Assembly: GCA_024276655.1 (NCBI GenBank) | Contig: JAJRWU010000269.1 | Coordinates: 18,487-82,486 of the forward strand | Direction of reading: 5' to 3' | DNA length: 64,000 bases | DNA from: Planctomycetota bacterium | Lineage (GTDB): Bacteria > Planctomycetota > Planctomycetia > Pirellulales > Pirellulaceae | Shown here: positions 35,823 to 44,319 of the stretch, piece after piece | Position numbering within the stretch: the stretch's first letter is position 1 | Layout of the letters: each line of letters opens with the position of its first letter | Notes under the pieces: generated by a model | What the model saw: only the letters and a program-made list of their open reading frames with translations | The model's database searches: none | What the model was told of the DNA's origin: nothing | Made by a program: the position numbers and the translations under genes

Positions 35823-36833
35823 GTGAACGATATTGGCGTCGGCGTGATCGGCTGCGGTTTTGTTGGCCGCGGGGCGCATGTTCCTGCTTTTGCCATGATC
35901 AACGGCGCGCGACTCGCCGCAGTGGCCGATCCTGATCCAAAACGGCGAAACAAAGCGGCGGCGAAACATGGCGCAAAGTCGAGCTACGAAGACTATCAAG
36001 ACCTGATCAACGATCCTGAGGTCGACGCCGTGGTGGTCGCCATCCCCACGCCATTGCACGCCAAGGCGGCCTTGGCCGCGATTCAAGCCGGAAAACATGT
36101 GCTCTGCGAAATGCCGCTGGCGGCGAGTTTGGAAGAGGCCGATGAAATGATCGAGGCCGCGGAAAAAAAGGGCGTCTTCCTGATGCCCGGCCTCACGTTT
36201 AGTTTCACGCCAAATTACGTAAAGGCCAAGGCGATGCTCAATGCGGGCGCCATCGGCAAACCCTCGGCGGTGCTGTATCGAGAGTTCATTTCCGCCAGCG
36301 ATTTGGCCAGCCAGTGGCCCGCTTCCTCTTGGATGTGGAAAGTCGAGCAGAGCGGAGGGCCGTTGTACACGCTGGCGGTTTGGTCGATCGACCTCTTCCG
36401 CTGGCTGTTCGACACCGAAATCGACGACGTGCAAGCGGCTGTCAAATACACGACGCTTGAAAAGTTTGGCGGCACGCTCGGCTACGATGCGTGCGCCACG
36501 TTGAAGTTGGCCAACGGCGTCGTGGGGAGCTTGCAGTACAGCGGCTCGGTCCCTCGTTCGGCATCGCGTTCCGCCCTTGAACTCGTGGGCGATTCCACCT
36601 GCGTGATCCACGCATCGGGAAACGACAAAGTAACGTTGCTCGGCGAAGACCCCAGCGAAACGGTGTGGAGCGTCAAGCAGCCCGGCGCCGCGATGTGGGG
36701 CCATTTGCAACAAGACGGATATTTTGTGCACTGCATCCGGAATGGCCAACCGCCGGAAATCACGCCCGACGATGGACGCAAAGCTATGGAAATCGCACTT
36801 AAAATAGCCAACTCCGTCGTCAGCCGATCCTAA
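35823..36833 (+). CDS. Gfo/Idh/MocA family oxidoreductase
   Basis: A 336-aa NAD(P)-dependent dehydrogenase. The Rossmann fold is at the N-terminus (GVIGCGFVGRGAHVPAF), followed by VAIPTPLHAKAALAAIQAGKHVLCEMPLA (catalytic region; the usual EKP triplet reads EMP here) and the C-terminal alpha/beta domain with SGGPLYTLAVWSIDLFRWLF. The EKP-to-EMP change removes the commonly conserved Lys, so catalysis may differ. GTG at 35823 is preferred, with AAAGGA upstream. Convergent and overlapping by 14 nt with the MtrH-like gene. The substrate, probably a sugar or inositol derivative, is unknown. Confidence 0.87.
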   Translation: MNDIGVGVIGCGFVGRGAHVPAFAMINGARLAAVADPDPKRRNKAAAKHGAKSSYEDYQDLINDPEVDAVVVAIPTPLHAKAALAAIQAGKHVLCEMPLAASLEEADEMIEAAEKKGVFLMPGLTFSFTPNYVKAKAMLNAGAIGKPSAVLYREFISASDLASQWPASSWMWKVEQSGGPLYTLAVWSIDLFRWLFDTEIDDVQAAVKYTTLEKFGGTLGYDACATLKLANGVVGSLQYSGSVPRSASRSALELVGDSTCVIHASGNDKVTLLGEDPSETVWSVKQPGAAMWGHLQQDGYFVHCIRNGQPPEITPDDGRKAMEIALKIANSVVSRS

Positions 36834-37755
36834 AACGAGGATGGTTTTCGTCGGGCCGATCGCCTTTTTCCATGACGAGTTGACTCAACGCCGTATCGAT
36901 CATCGCGACCGCCGGGAACACATACTTGGCGTCTTCGATGGGTCCGTACAGGGCGAAGTCGGCGCCGACCGCCACCGCGGCGGCGCAGGCCGAAGCGACG
37001 CACGGTTTTTCGGCTTGCTCGCCCATTTTGCTTTTCAGTCCTCGCCACATGGCAACGGCATTGTGAACACCGCCGCCGGAAGGAAGGCCGAATTCATCTT
37101 TCACGTCGAAAATCGCGCTGAACGCCTGCCCCATGGTTGCGAGGTCCATCACGCAGGTGTCGACAATCAGTTTGCGAATCCCGGCTTTCTGCACGCGCGG
37201 CAGGAGTTCGCGAACATCCTGAACTCGTCCCTTGGCGCTAAAGTCTTTCAGGTAGTAGGTCAGAATGAGCGCGCACTCGACGCCCGCCTCGCGAATCGCG
37301 GCCAACTCCTGATCGTCGATCTCGGGTTGGATCGAATTGTAAACGGCGCGGCTTGCCAAGCCGGCCTGGGCGACATACTTCAATCCGGCGAGCCTCACTT
37401 CGGTGGTCGTGCCGTCGATCAAGAGAGGCATCTGTGTGACGCTCGCGGCAAACGCCAGATGATTCTGGAGCGCCTCGGGCGTCGCGCCGACGACATCCAA
37501 CATGCCGGGGTTTCCGGTTCGTTGGGAAAAATCCTCTTGAAGTCGAATGCGTTTTGTTGCTTCGTCATGATCAAATTGATCACGATCTTCATCGATGAAA
37601 ATCTTATGCCCATGATAAAAGATGCTGCCAATCAAAACCGTGGGAAAAAATCCCGGCCGCCCACCCACGCGCACGCCGCCGATCTCGAAGGTCTGCTGCT
37701 GGGCGTTGAATTCCAACAGGCCCCGCGCCGTCGACTCGCTCGTTCCAGAAGCCAT
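36820..37755 (-). CDS. MtrH-like methyltetrahydromethanopterin:corrinoid methyltransferase
   Basis: About 311 aa from ATG 37755 (CGGGAGAA upstream). Reads as the MtrH/MtxH family of pterin-dependent corrinoid methyltransferases: FEIGGVRVGGRPGFFPTVLIGSIFY, IDGTTTEVRLAGL, NSIQPEIDDQEL, LIVDTCVMDLATMGQAF, and GLPSGGGVHNAVAMW. In methanogens MtrH moves the methyl group from methyl-H4MPT to the corrinoid subunit; bacterial homologues likely do so with other corrinoid proteins. Planctomycetota do carry H4MPT-type C1 enzymes, so this fits. The nearby stand-alone MetH activation domain could service the same corrinoid protein, which is not in the window. Confidence 0.85.
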   Translation of the reverse strand: MASGTSESTARGLLEFNAQQQTFEIGGVRVGGRPGFFPTVLIGSIFYHGHKIFIDEDRDQFDHDEATKRIRLQEDFSQRTGNPGMLDVVGATPEALQNHLAFAASVTQMPLLIDGTTTEVRLAGLKYVAQAGLASRAVYNSIQPEIDDQELAAIREAGVECALILTYYLKDFSAKGRVQDVRELLPRVQKAGIRKLIVDTCVMDLATMGQAFSAIFDVKDEFGLPSGGGVHNAVAMWRGLKSKMGEQAEKPCVASACAAAVAVGADFALYGPIEDAKYVFPAVAMIDTALSQLVMEKGDRPDENHPRFRIG

Positions 37756-37808
37756 GATCGTTCTCCGGGAGGTTTCCGTAGGGTGTCGCCAGTTGCTACG
37801 CCGCATAC

Positions 37809-37836
37809 ATTACACGACAATAAGAGTTTAGTATAA
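37809..37836 (+). promoter_or_regulatory. Promoter candidate for the 836-aa secreted protein
   Basis: TTACAC (37809-37814), a 16-nt spacer and a perfect TATAAT (37831-37836). Transcription would begin about 45 nt before the start codon. The same bases read TATACT on the other strand, so a divergent promoter is possible. Confidence 0.45.
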
Positions 37837-37887
37837 TGAGTTCGTGATCCACCGACGACGCCTCCTCGATACGGGTTACAGATAATC

Positions 37888-40398
37888 ATGCTCTCAGCGC
37901 CGACGCTGCTCATCATTCTCGCATCGACCGCAATGGCGGCCGACTTGTCGATCAACCCCGTTCCGCGAGCAGTACGCTCCGAGATCGCGGCGCGGTGGAC
38001 ATTCGACCATGGAAACCAAGATTGGCGGGCCATGCACGATTGCCAAGCGACCGCTTCGGCTGGAAAGCTAAGTATTCGCTCCTTGGGCGACGATCCTTAT
38101 CTGCAATGCAAGGTTGTTCTGCCCGGCGGCCAGTTGGTTCTACGCATGCGCGCCAAGTGCCAGACCTCGGGCGATGGAAGCGTGTATTGGGAAACGGAAA
38201 ATTCCGCCTGGGATGAAAACCAGTCAAAACGTTTTCGCTTGAAGCATGACGGGCAATGGCGGGAGTACGCCGTTCGTTTCTCGGTTACAGGGCGGCTAAC
38301 CCAGTTGCGAATCGATCCAGGATCGGCGCCCGGCATGTTCGAGATCGATTGGATGGAACTGGTTCGCGAGGAGCTTCATCCGCTCACGATAGCAGACGTC
38401 GCCGCAGCCGATGCTTATGTCCGCTTCACTGTGAAGAACGACGGCGAGGCGCCGGTCGCATTCTCGGTATTCGGCGAACCGTACGAAATTCCTGGCCGCT
38501 CGGTGTTGGCGATTGATCGACCGCTCCAAAAGAGCCGGCCCTTGGAAGCCGTCTCCCTGGAACTGCAACTCGAAGGTTGGCCGGTGGTGCGGCGAAGCGT
38601 TTTCATTCACCATCCAAAGGTCGACACGCAATGGATTGACCGCCCCCTGGGCGATTTCCAATTGCGAGTGGCCCGCGATGGCTCGCTGGCTCGCATCGAA
38701 AGGCAAGGCGAGTTGATTTCGGTGATTGGGCCGCTCATGCACGTCCACGGAAAACTGCCTCCACTCAAGCTCGTTTCCGTCGATCCGATCCTGCATTTCC
38801 AAGGCGAGGCGATTTCCATGACGGTCTCGGTGTCGGGAAACGAAGCAACCTTCTCCATTGGCAGTGAGCAGCCATGCACCGGGCCGGTTGTTCGCCACAT
38901 GGGCGCCTTAAAACAAGGGCTGTTGGCGGGGCTGGAATACTTGGGGCAAGGTGAATGCAGCTCGTCAACGCTCGATGTGGAAACGGAAGAACACTTGCGG
39001 TTCGCGCCCGCCCCGCTCAAAGTCACGATGCCGCTGATGGCCTTCGCAACCGAAAACGCGACCCTCGCCATGGCGTGGAGCGATACCAACCTGCAACCTC
39101 TTTTCGCCACGCCGAATTTCTTCGATGGCGCCAACGATCATTACATGGCGCTCCAGGGAAAGAAAATCGAGGCGACCATCCGTGTGAACCGCGCTTCCGT
39201 GGAAGAGGCTGTTCTGTGGGCCGTGAAAAAACGCGGCTTGCCGCCGCTCCCCAAAACGCCTCGCAGCGCCGCCCAACAACGGGAGCTTTGCCTCAAAGCA
39301 CTGAACGGCTCTCTGAGGACCGACGAAGGTTGGGGGCATTGCGCCGGAAAAAAATGGCAGCGGCGTCCGTATGCCGACATGGCCTCCACGGTCTGGCGGC
39401 TGACGGGAGTCGTCTCGGATTTTCCCGCGTTCACACCGGGCGGCGCCCACATCGCTAACGACGCGATTTACTTCGTTAGCGGTCGAGCCGCGAAATGGTT
39501 GCAATACAAGTCGGGGCGCGTTCAAGGAATTCTGAAACGTCAACAAGCCGATGGCTCGTTTCGATACGACGGCAAATTCCGCCGCGGCCATTTCGAGAAC
39601 ACCGCCAGTGGAATTTGTGCGCGGCCGGCCAGCGAACTACTGGAATACGCGTGGCTCACCGGCGACCGTGCGTCGCTCGAAGCGGGTGTTCGCACGCTGG
39701 AATACATGAAACGGTTCCGCACTCCCCGCAGTGCGCAAACGTGGGAAGTTCCATTGCACACGCCCGACTTGTTGGCTTCGGCAAACTTGGTGCGGGCCTA
39801 CGTGCGTGGTTACGAATTGACCGGAAACAACACCTACCTCGAACACGCTCGAAAATGGGCTTTGTCGGGCCTGCCGTTCATTTACCAGTGGGGCCGTTAT
39901 CCGATCATGGCCTACGCGACGCCGCCGGTTTATGGGGCCACCAACTGGCAACGACCAATGTGGATCGGCTACCCGGTGCAGTGGGTGGGCGGCGTGTATG
40001 CCTACGCCATCGCGAAATTCGCCGTCCACGATCACACCTTGGATTGGAAGCAGATAGCGCGAGGAATCTTGATCACGGCCGAACAGATGCAATATCCCGA
40101 CGGACCCTATGCGGGCCTGCTTCCCGATGCCTTTTCGCTTGAGTATCAGGAGCGCAGGCCGGCCAGAATTAATCCCTGCGCGTTGGTCAGCCTGCGGTTC
40201 GCGTTAGACCAAACACTCGACGCGCTCGCTGTTGCCGCCGATGGCGAACACCGTGTGGCGGCGCCCTTTCCCCTCACGCTGAAGAACGGCTTCGCCCATA
40301 TTCGCGCCAAGCCGGGCGTCAACTACCAAATCATCGTGGACGGCAAACGCGTGGTTGACGTGAAATCGAAAGGCGACGACGCCGTTGCGCTGCAATAA
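37888..40398 (+). CDS. Large secreted protein, possibly an alpha/alpha-toroid glycan-active enzyme
   Basis: An 836-aa protein with a signal peptide (residues 1-17, cut after AMA). About residues 35-165 resemble a carbohydrate-binding-type jelly roll (WTFDHGNQDWRAM; FEIDWMELV). The middle is beta-rich; from residue 465 onward the sequence becomes helical with tryptophan- and tyrosine-rich loops (KKWQRRPYADMASTVWRLTG, VKWAL-like repeats, YQWGRYPIMAYATPPVYGAT) resembling an (alpha/alpha)6 barrel of glycoside hydrolases or lyases. I cannot name the family. Expected outside the cytoplasm. Confidence 0.65.
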   Translation: MLSAPTLLIILASTAMAADLSINPVPRAVRSEIAARWTFDHGNQDWRAMHDCQATASAGKLSIRSLGDDPYLQCKVVLPGGQLVLRMRAKCQTSGDGSVYWETENSAWDENQSKRFRLKHDGQWREYAVRFSVTGRLTQLRIDPGSAPGMFEIDWMELVREELHPLTIADVAAADAYVRFTVKNDGEAPVAFSVFGEPYEIPGRSVLAIDRPLQKSRPLEAVSLELQLEGWPVVRRSVFIHHPKVDTQWIDRPLGDFQLRVARDGSLARIERQGELISVIGPLMHVHGKLPPLKLVSVDPILHFQGEAISMTVSVSGNEATFSIGSEQPCTGPVVRHMGALKQGLLAGLEYLGQGECSSSTLDVETEEHLRFAPAPLKVTMPLMAFATENATLAMAWSDTNLQPLFATPNFFDGANDHYMALQGKKIEATIRVNRASVEEAVLWAVKKRGLPPLPKTPRSAAQQRELCLKALNGSLRTDEGWGHCAGKKWQRRPYADMASTVWRLTGVVSDFPAFTPGGAHIANDAIYFVSGRAAKWLQYKSGRVQGILKRQQADGSFRYDGKFRRGHFENTASGICARPASELLEYAWLTGDRASLEAGVRTLEYMKRFRTPRSAQTWEVPLHTPDLLASANLVRAYVRGYELTGNNTYLEHARKWALSGLPFIYQWGRYPIMAYATPPVYGATNWQRPMWIGYPVQWVGGVYAYAIAKFAVHDHTLDWKQIARGILITAEQMQYPDGPYAGLLPDAFSLEYQERRPARINPCALVSLRFALDQTLDALAVAADGEHRVAAPFPLTLKNGFAHIRAKPGVNYQIIVDGKRVVDVKSKGDDAVALQ

Positions 40399-40410
40399 CG
40401 CGACCGCAGG

Positions 40411-40510
40411 GAATAAACGAACCCGGCAATCTGCTCACGGAGAAGTCGTACGACGACTTCGAACTGAGTGTGACGCTCAAGGTCGAGTACAAAGAGGAAG
40501 ACGACGAAGA
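40411..40510 (+). pseudogene. Fragment resembling a DUF1080 (3-keto-disaccharide hydrolase-like) domain
   Basis: One frame reads NEPGNLLTEKSYDDFELSVT followed by LKVEYK, which resembles the core of the DUF1080 family (G-x-LxTExxYxDFEL). It has no start and is cut off by the palindrome at 40510-40574. Probably the remnant of a lost gene. Confidence 0.45.
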
Positions 40511-40574
40511 TTCACTCGCTTGCGCTTCGGGCTTGTATCCCGGCAGTACAAGCCCGAAGCGCAAGCGAGTGAAT
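40510..40574. repeat. Perfect 28-bp palindrome
   Basis: Arms 40510-40537 and 40547-40574 are exact reverse complements (beginning ATTCACTCGCTTGCGCTTCG) around a 9-nt loop. The arm sequence also occurs inside the R3 elements. It would form a very stable hairpin. Confidence 0.9.
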
Positions 40575-40655
40575 AGAAGACGAACAAAAAAACGAGAACC
40601 AACGAACGACCAAAAGATAATCCGGGAAGCCAGCGAGGAATACCGGTTACGGCCC

Positions 40656-41960
40656 CTATTGATGACGCAGCGCTTCGATGGGGTTCATCATCGCGGCGCG
40701 GCGGGCAGGATACACGCCAAACACCACCCCCGAACTGACGGAAATACCGAACGCCAGCAAAACCGACCACCAACTGGTTACGGTTTGAATTTCGGAAGTC
40801 ATCGTGACAACCAAGGGAATCGCGACGCCTAAAACAATGCCGAGCATCCCGCCGACGGTGGAAAGCACCATCGTCTCGACGAGAAACTGTGCGATGATAT
40901 GCTTCCGCCGAGCGCCGATGGCGCGGCGAATGCCGATTTCCCGCGTGCGTTCGGTGACCGTGGCGAGCATGATGTTCATGATGCCGATGCCGCCCACGAG
41001 CAACGAAATTCCGGCGATCGAACCGAGCACCAAATTCCAAATTCGCTTTTCCCGCTCCGCGCGTTTGAGCAACTCCAAGGGCACCTGGATTTCAAAATCG
41101 TTTCCCTCGGGGTGCGATCTTTCGAGCAACTTGCGGGCCATGGCGGCGGTTTGGCTGACGAAACGTTCGTCGTTCACCGCGAGCGTGATCTCGCTGAGTT
41201 GCGTGCGTTCGTAGTCGCGGCTGCCGGCCGCGATAATCACTTGCAATTCGCCAAAGCGACTGCGGGCGGCCGAGAGCGGTATATAGAGGTCGTTGTTAAG
41301 GTCGGCTTGTCCCACTTCGCCCGGCGTGGCGTTGCCGGAACTCTGGGGCGCGAGCACCCCCACCACCCGATAAGCGCCTTCGCCCAGCAGCAGCGTTTGA
41401 CCGAGCGGGTCTTCAAACGTGAACAGCCGGCGAGCGGCGCCTTCACTCAGTACGACCACGCTCGCGGTGGCGTCGAGATCGAGGTCGGTGAGAAAACGTC
41501 CTCGCTGAATATGGATATTCTTCACCTGCTTGAATTCGGGCGTGGTTCCCAAGATTCGTGCATTGGTGATCCGATGACGGCCGTGCTGCGCATTGCGACG
41601 GATCAGCGAAATCGGCACCGAGAGTTTGATCGTCGAGGCGAGCGCGGTGGTGAGCACGTCGTAATCGGAGTGGAGGAGTCCGTACTCCAACACACGGCTG
41701 ACGCGTTGCCCGGTGTTTCCATCGGAGGCATAGGCGTTATTGTCGTCGAGCCCCGGTTTGACGCTCCGCACGATAACGTTGCTGGCTCCCAGTTGGCGAA
41801 TTTGCTCCACCGCATGCTGTTTGGAGCCCTCGCCAATGGCCAGCATGGAAATCACGGAGGCCACGCCCAGAATAGTGCCCAGCATGGTCAAGAAACTGCG
41901 CAACTTATGCAGTAATAAATTCGTGACGCCGAGTTTGATCGTGGCCAGCCACATGGGCAT
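40656..41960 (-). CDS. MacB-like ABC transporter permease
   Basis: A 434-aa FtsX/MacB-type permease: an N-terminal membrane helix with LRSFLTMLGTILGVASVISMLAIG, a periplasmic MacB_PCD domain (about 50-270), then three C-terminal helices with GSIAGISLLVGGIGIMNIMLA, RTREIGIRRAIGAR and VVFGVYPARRAAMMNPIEALRH. It lacks the ATPase domain that is fused in E. coli MacB, and no separate ATPase gene is adjacent. The HlyD-like adaptor gene is directly upstream, so the pair should export something. Confidence 0.88.
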   Translation of the reverse strand: MPMWLATIKLGVTNLLLHKLRSFLTMLGTILGVASVISMLAIGEGSKQHAVEQIRQLGASNVIVRSVKPGLDDNNAYASDGNTGQRVSRVLEYGLLHSDYDVLTTALASTIKLSVPISLIRRNAQHGRHRITNARILGTTPEFKQVKNIHIQRGRFLTDLDLDATASVVVLSEGAARRLFTFEDPLGQTLLLGEGAYRVVGVLAPQSSGNATPGEVGQADLNNDLYIPLSAARSRFGELQVIIAAGSRDYERTQLSEITLAVNDERFVSQTAAMARKLLERSHPEGNDFEIQVPLELLKRAEREKRIWNLVLGSIAGISLLVGGIGIMNIMLATVTERTREIGIRRAIGARRKHIIAQFLVETMVLSTVGGMLGIVLGVAIPLVVTMTSEIQTVTSWWSVLLAFGISVSSGVVFGVYPARRAAMMNPIEALRHQ

Positions 41961-41978
41961 CTCATGGAAAGGTGGGAA

Positions 41979-42078
41979 AGCGTGGGAAAATTACTTCCCG
42001 GTTCAGGAGCCCGGCTTTTTCAAAAAGCCGGGCTTCTTGGGCGCCAATTCGGGATTTTGTGGTTCCACACTTTCTAAG
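41979..42078. terminator. Hairpin cassette R1, copy 3
   Basis: Contains the perfect GCCCGGCTTTTT/C hairpin at about 42010-42040 with the same flanks as copies 1, 2 and 4. It lies between the adaptor and the permease genes. Confidence 0.65.
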
Positions 42079-42157
42079 AACTCCTAACATAACCCCTGTT
42101 TGGCCTTTCAAACACGGAGTTTGATGCTGACCCAACAAGTTGTGTTAGAAGGTATAA
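42075..42157. mobile_element. R4 mini-element, full copy
   Basis: TAAG flanks about 75 nt running from ACTCCTAACATAACCCC to GTTGTGTTAGAAGGTA. The ends are imperfect inverted repeats (CTCCTAACATAAC / CTTCTAACACAAC). It lies next to R1 copy 3 and matches 54591-54665. Confidence 0.7.
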
Positions 42158-42176
42158 GTGCGAACGGGCCGGAAAG

Positions 42177-43856
42177 TCAGCTTGCGGCGGCGGTTTCACC
42201 CCAGGCAATTTTCTTGGCCGGAGCTTTCACCGGCTGCCTAGGCGACGCCGAAGGCGAACGCGGAGCGGCCGACGGAACCGGCCCCAGCGTTCGGGTGGAA
42301 TCAGCAATGGAAGCTTCGTCGGAAATCGACATGGGATTCAACACAACGCGTTCGCCGATATCGAGCCCGGCGGGAATTTCCACGAATTTCTCGTCGGTTA
42401 GTCCGACTTCCACGTGGCGCCGTTCAATGCTTCCGCTGGATTCGACGTAGCACCAATTCTCCCCTTCCGCTTGAACGACTGCTTGAATCGGAATCGCGAT
42501 CACGTCGTGCAGCAAGTCGACATGGATATCGACCACGGCCGTCATACCGGGTTTGATCTGCGTTACCGCTTCGTCGATCTTGACAATGGTTTTGTAGACC
42601 TTGGTGTCGGAACTGCTCCAGCTCGTTTGGTCGGGCAGCACCGCGACCGACTGCACCGAACCGTGGTAGCAAACGTCGGCGCCGGCGTCGACGCGAATGG
42701 TGGTTGGCAACCCGGTCGCGATTTGGTCTAGCACCGATTCGTGCACCGATGTCTTGACTTGCATGTGGGTCAGGTTGGGCAACGAAAGCAGATGCTGCCG
42801 CTGGCGAACCGCAACGCCCTCGCGGATTTCACCATACCGAGAAACCGCATAGGCGACCATGCCGTCTTCGGGCGCATAGATCTTGCATTTCGCGAGTTGA
42901 TCTTGATACCGGGCAAGACGCTCCAGTTCTTTTTTCAACGACTTCTTCGCCGACTCCATGGCCGCCTTCGACTGCGCCAGCTTGGCTTCGTTGTTTCGAA
43001 TCGCCTGCTGCAAGTTGCGCTCCATCGTAGCCATGGCGCCTTCGAGCCGCAGCAACTCCATTTCGCGCTCGTAGGTTTCTTTTTTGTCCAGGGAAGAGAG
43101 TTGTGTGCGCAGGCGGTTCATTTTTGCCGCGTACTGGCTCTCGGCCTGAAGGAAGTCGAACCGGCTGCGCTCCAACTCGCTTTTTCCAGCGTATCCCAAT
43201 TTGAAGAGCGACTCGATTCCCAGTTTTTGATTGCCTTTCAATTCCAGATTCGCTTGAGCCGCCAGTATTTCATTGTTGACATCGTCGATCGTGCGCTTGA
43301 TCTGCTCGACTTCCAGTTGGTACGTGCCGCTCTCTTTGTCGACGTACATCTTCAACTCAAGCTCCGCCAACTTGACGCGAAGTTCGGCGTCGGCTTCGGA
43401 CGTCTGATTTTGCGTGATTTGGTTTTCGTACTGGGCCAGGCTCTGAATTTCCAAAGCTTTGGCCCGCTCGGTATCGATGATCTGTCCGTCGACCCGTTCC
43501 TGGAGCGGCGAGGAATCAAGCTCAACGAGCAGATCGCCTTTTTTGACCGAAGCTCCGTTTTCGATGAGCCAGACGATCGGCGTGCCGTTGATGCTGTCAC
43601 GGCGCACGTCGTCGACTTCGCAAATCACTTCGATATTTTGCTGGCTCTCCAGATTGCCTCGCTCCGTAATCGTGATCGGCAGGTCCATCGCTTGCACCGA
43701 GTGAAAAACCAATTCTTCATTCGATACGCGCCCGCCTCCGGCAAACAGACGATACCCGCCGAGTATCAGCAGGCTGAGCAACAATGTTCCGCCCAGCCAA
43801 TAACGGTGGCGAGAGAACAAACGCATCGCTTTATTCTCAGTCATGATGGAACTCAT
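42177..43856 (-). CDS. MacA/HlyD-like periplasmic adaptor
   Basis: About 559 aa from ATG 43856 (ATG 43844 possible). An N-terminal membrane anchor (YWLGGTLLLSLLILGGY), the first half of a lipoyl-like hairpin (IVWLIENGASVKKGDLLVELDSSP), a long alpha-helical coiled coil (about 125-320), the second half (KIYAPEDGMVAYAVSRYGE) and beta-barrel/MP domains with the motif IKPGMTAVVDIHVD. The long helical hairpin suggests contact with an outer-membrane channel. The Pro/Ser-rich C-terminal tail is an extension. It is followed by the MacB-like permease. Confidence 0.85.
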   Translation of the reverse strand: MSSIMTENKAMRLFSRHRYWLGGTLLLSLLILGGYRLFAGGGRVSNEELVFHSVQAMDLPITITERGNLESQQNIEVICEVDDVRRDSINGTPIVWLIENGASVKKGDLLVELDSSPLQERVDGQIIDTERAKALEIQSLAQYENQITQNQTSEADAELRVKLAELELKMYVDKESGTYQLEVEQIKRTIDDVNNEILAAQANLELKGNQKLGIESLFKLGYAGKSELERSRFDFLQAESQYAAKMNRLRTQLSSLDKKETYEREMELLRLEGAMATMERNLQQAIRNNEAKLAQSKAAMESAKKSLKKELERLARYQDQLAKCKIYAPEDGMVAYAVSRYGEIREGVAVRQRQHLLSLPNLTHMQVKTSVHESVLDQIATGLPTTIRVDAGADVCYHGSVQSVAVLPDQTSWSSSDTKVYKTIVKIDEAVTQIKPGMTAVVDIHVDLLHDVIAIPIQAVVQAEGENWCYVESSGSIERRHVEVGLTDEKFVEIPAGLDIGERVVLNPMSISDEASIADSTRTLGPVPSAAPRSPSASPRQPVKAPAKKIAWGETAAAS

Positions 43857-44319
43857 CTTTCGCTTAATTTTCCCATCCGGCCCAGAACGCAAACAATCGC
43901 TCCGGTGAGGGGAGGAATCGGGCGACGGCAAAACGGGTGATGGTCGTTGGGTGGGAGCCGCGTAGGGTGAAGCGGCTTCAGGCAGGTTTATTCTGGTGGG
44001 GCGTTGCAGCGTTGGCCGCCGCGCGGCCGACTTCTGCACTCTAAACAGTACTTTAGCAATACCGGAATGAAAAATCCACCTCAAACTAACTTGCGAAACA
44101 GTCCTCGCGAGGGGGCAAGACAGTTCTGGAGAGCGGTTCTGGCCAGCCGATTCGTTGCAGTTCACATTGACACCCAACCCCCGGACCACGATACTTCCCC
44201 CCGCTGAATTCCGAGAGGCCGCGCTGCGCGCCTGCGTGTATCGACCTAATTCATCGGCTGGCCTTGCCGGCCTGATGATAAAAAGGCGTTTGCTCAGCAC
44301 ATTATATGGGACACGGCAA
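43857..44319. other. 463-nt intergenic region between divergent genes
   Basis: No gene, repeat of the families described, or clear promoter pair was recognised. Confidence 0.4.
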
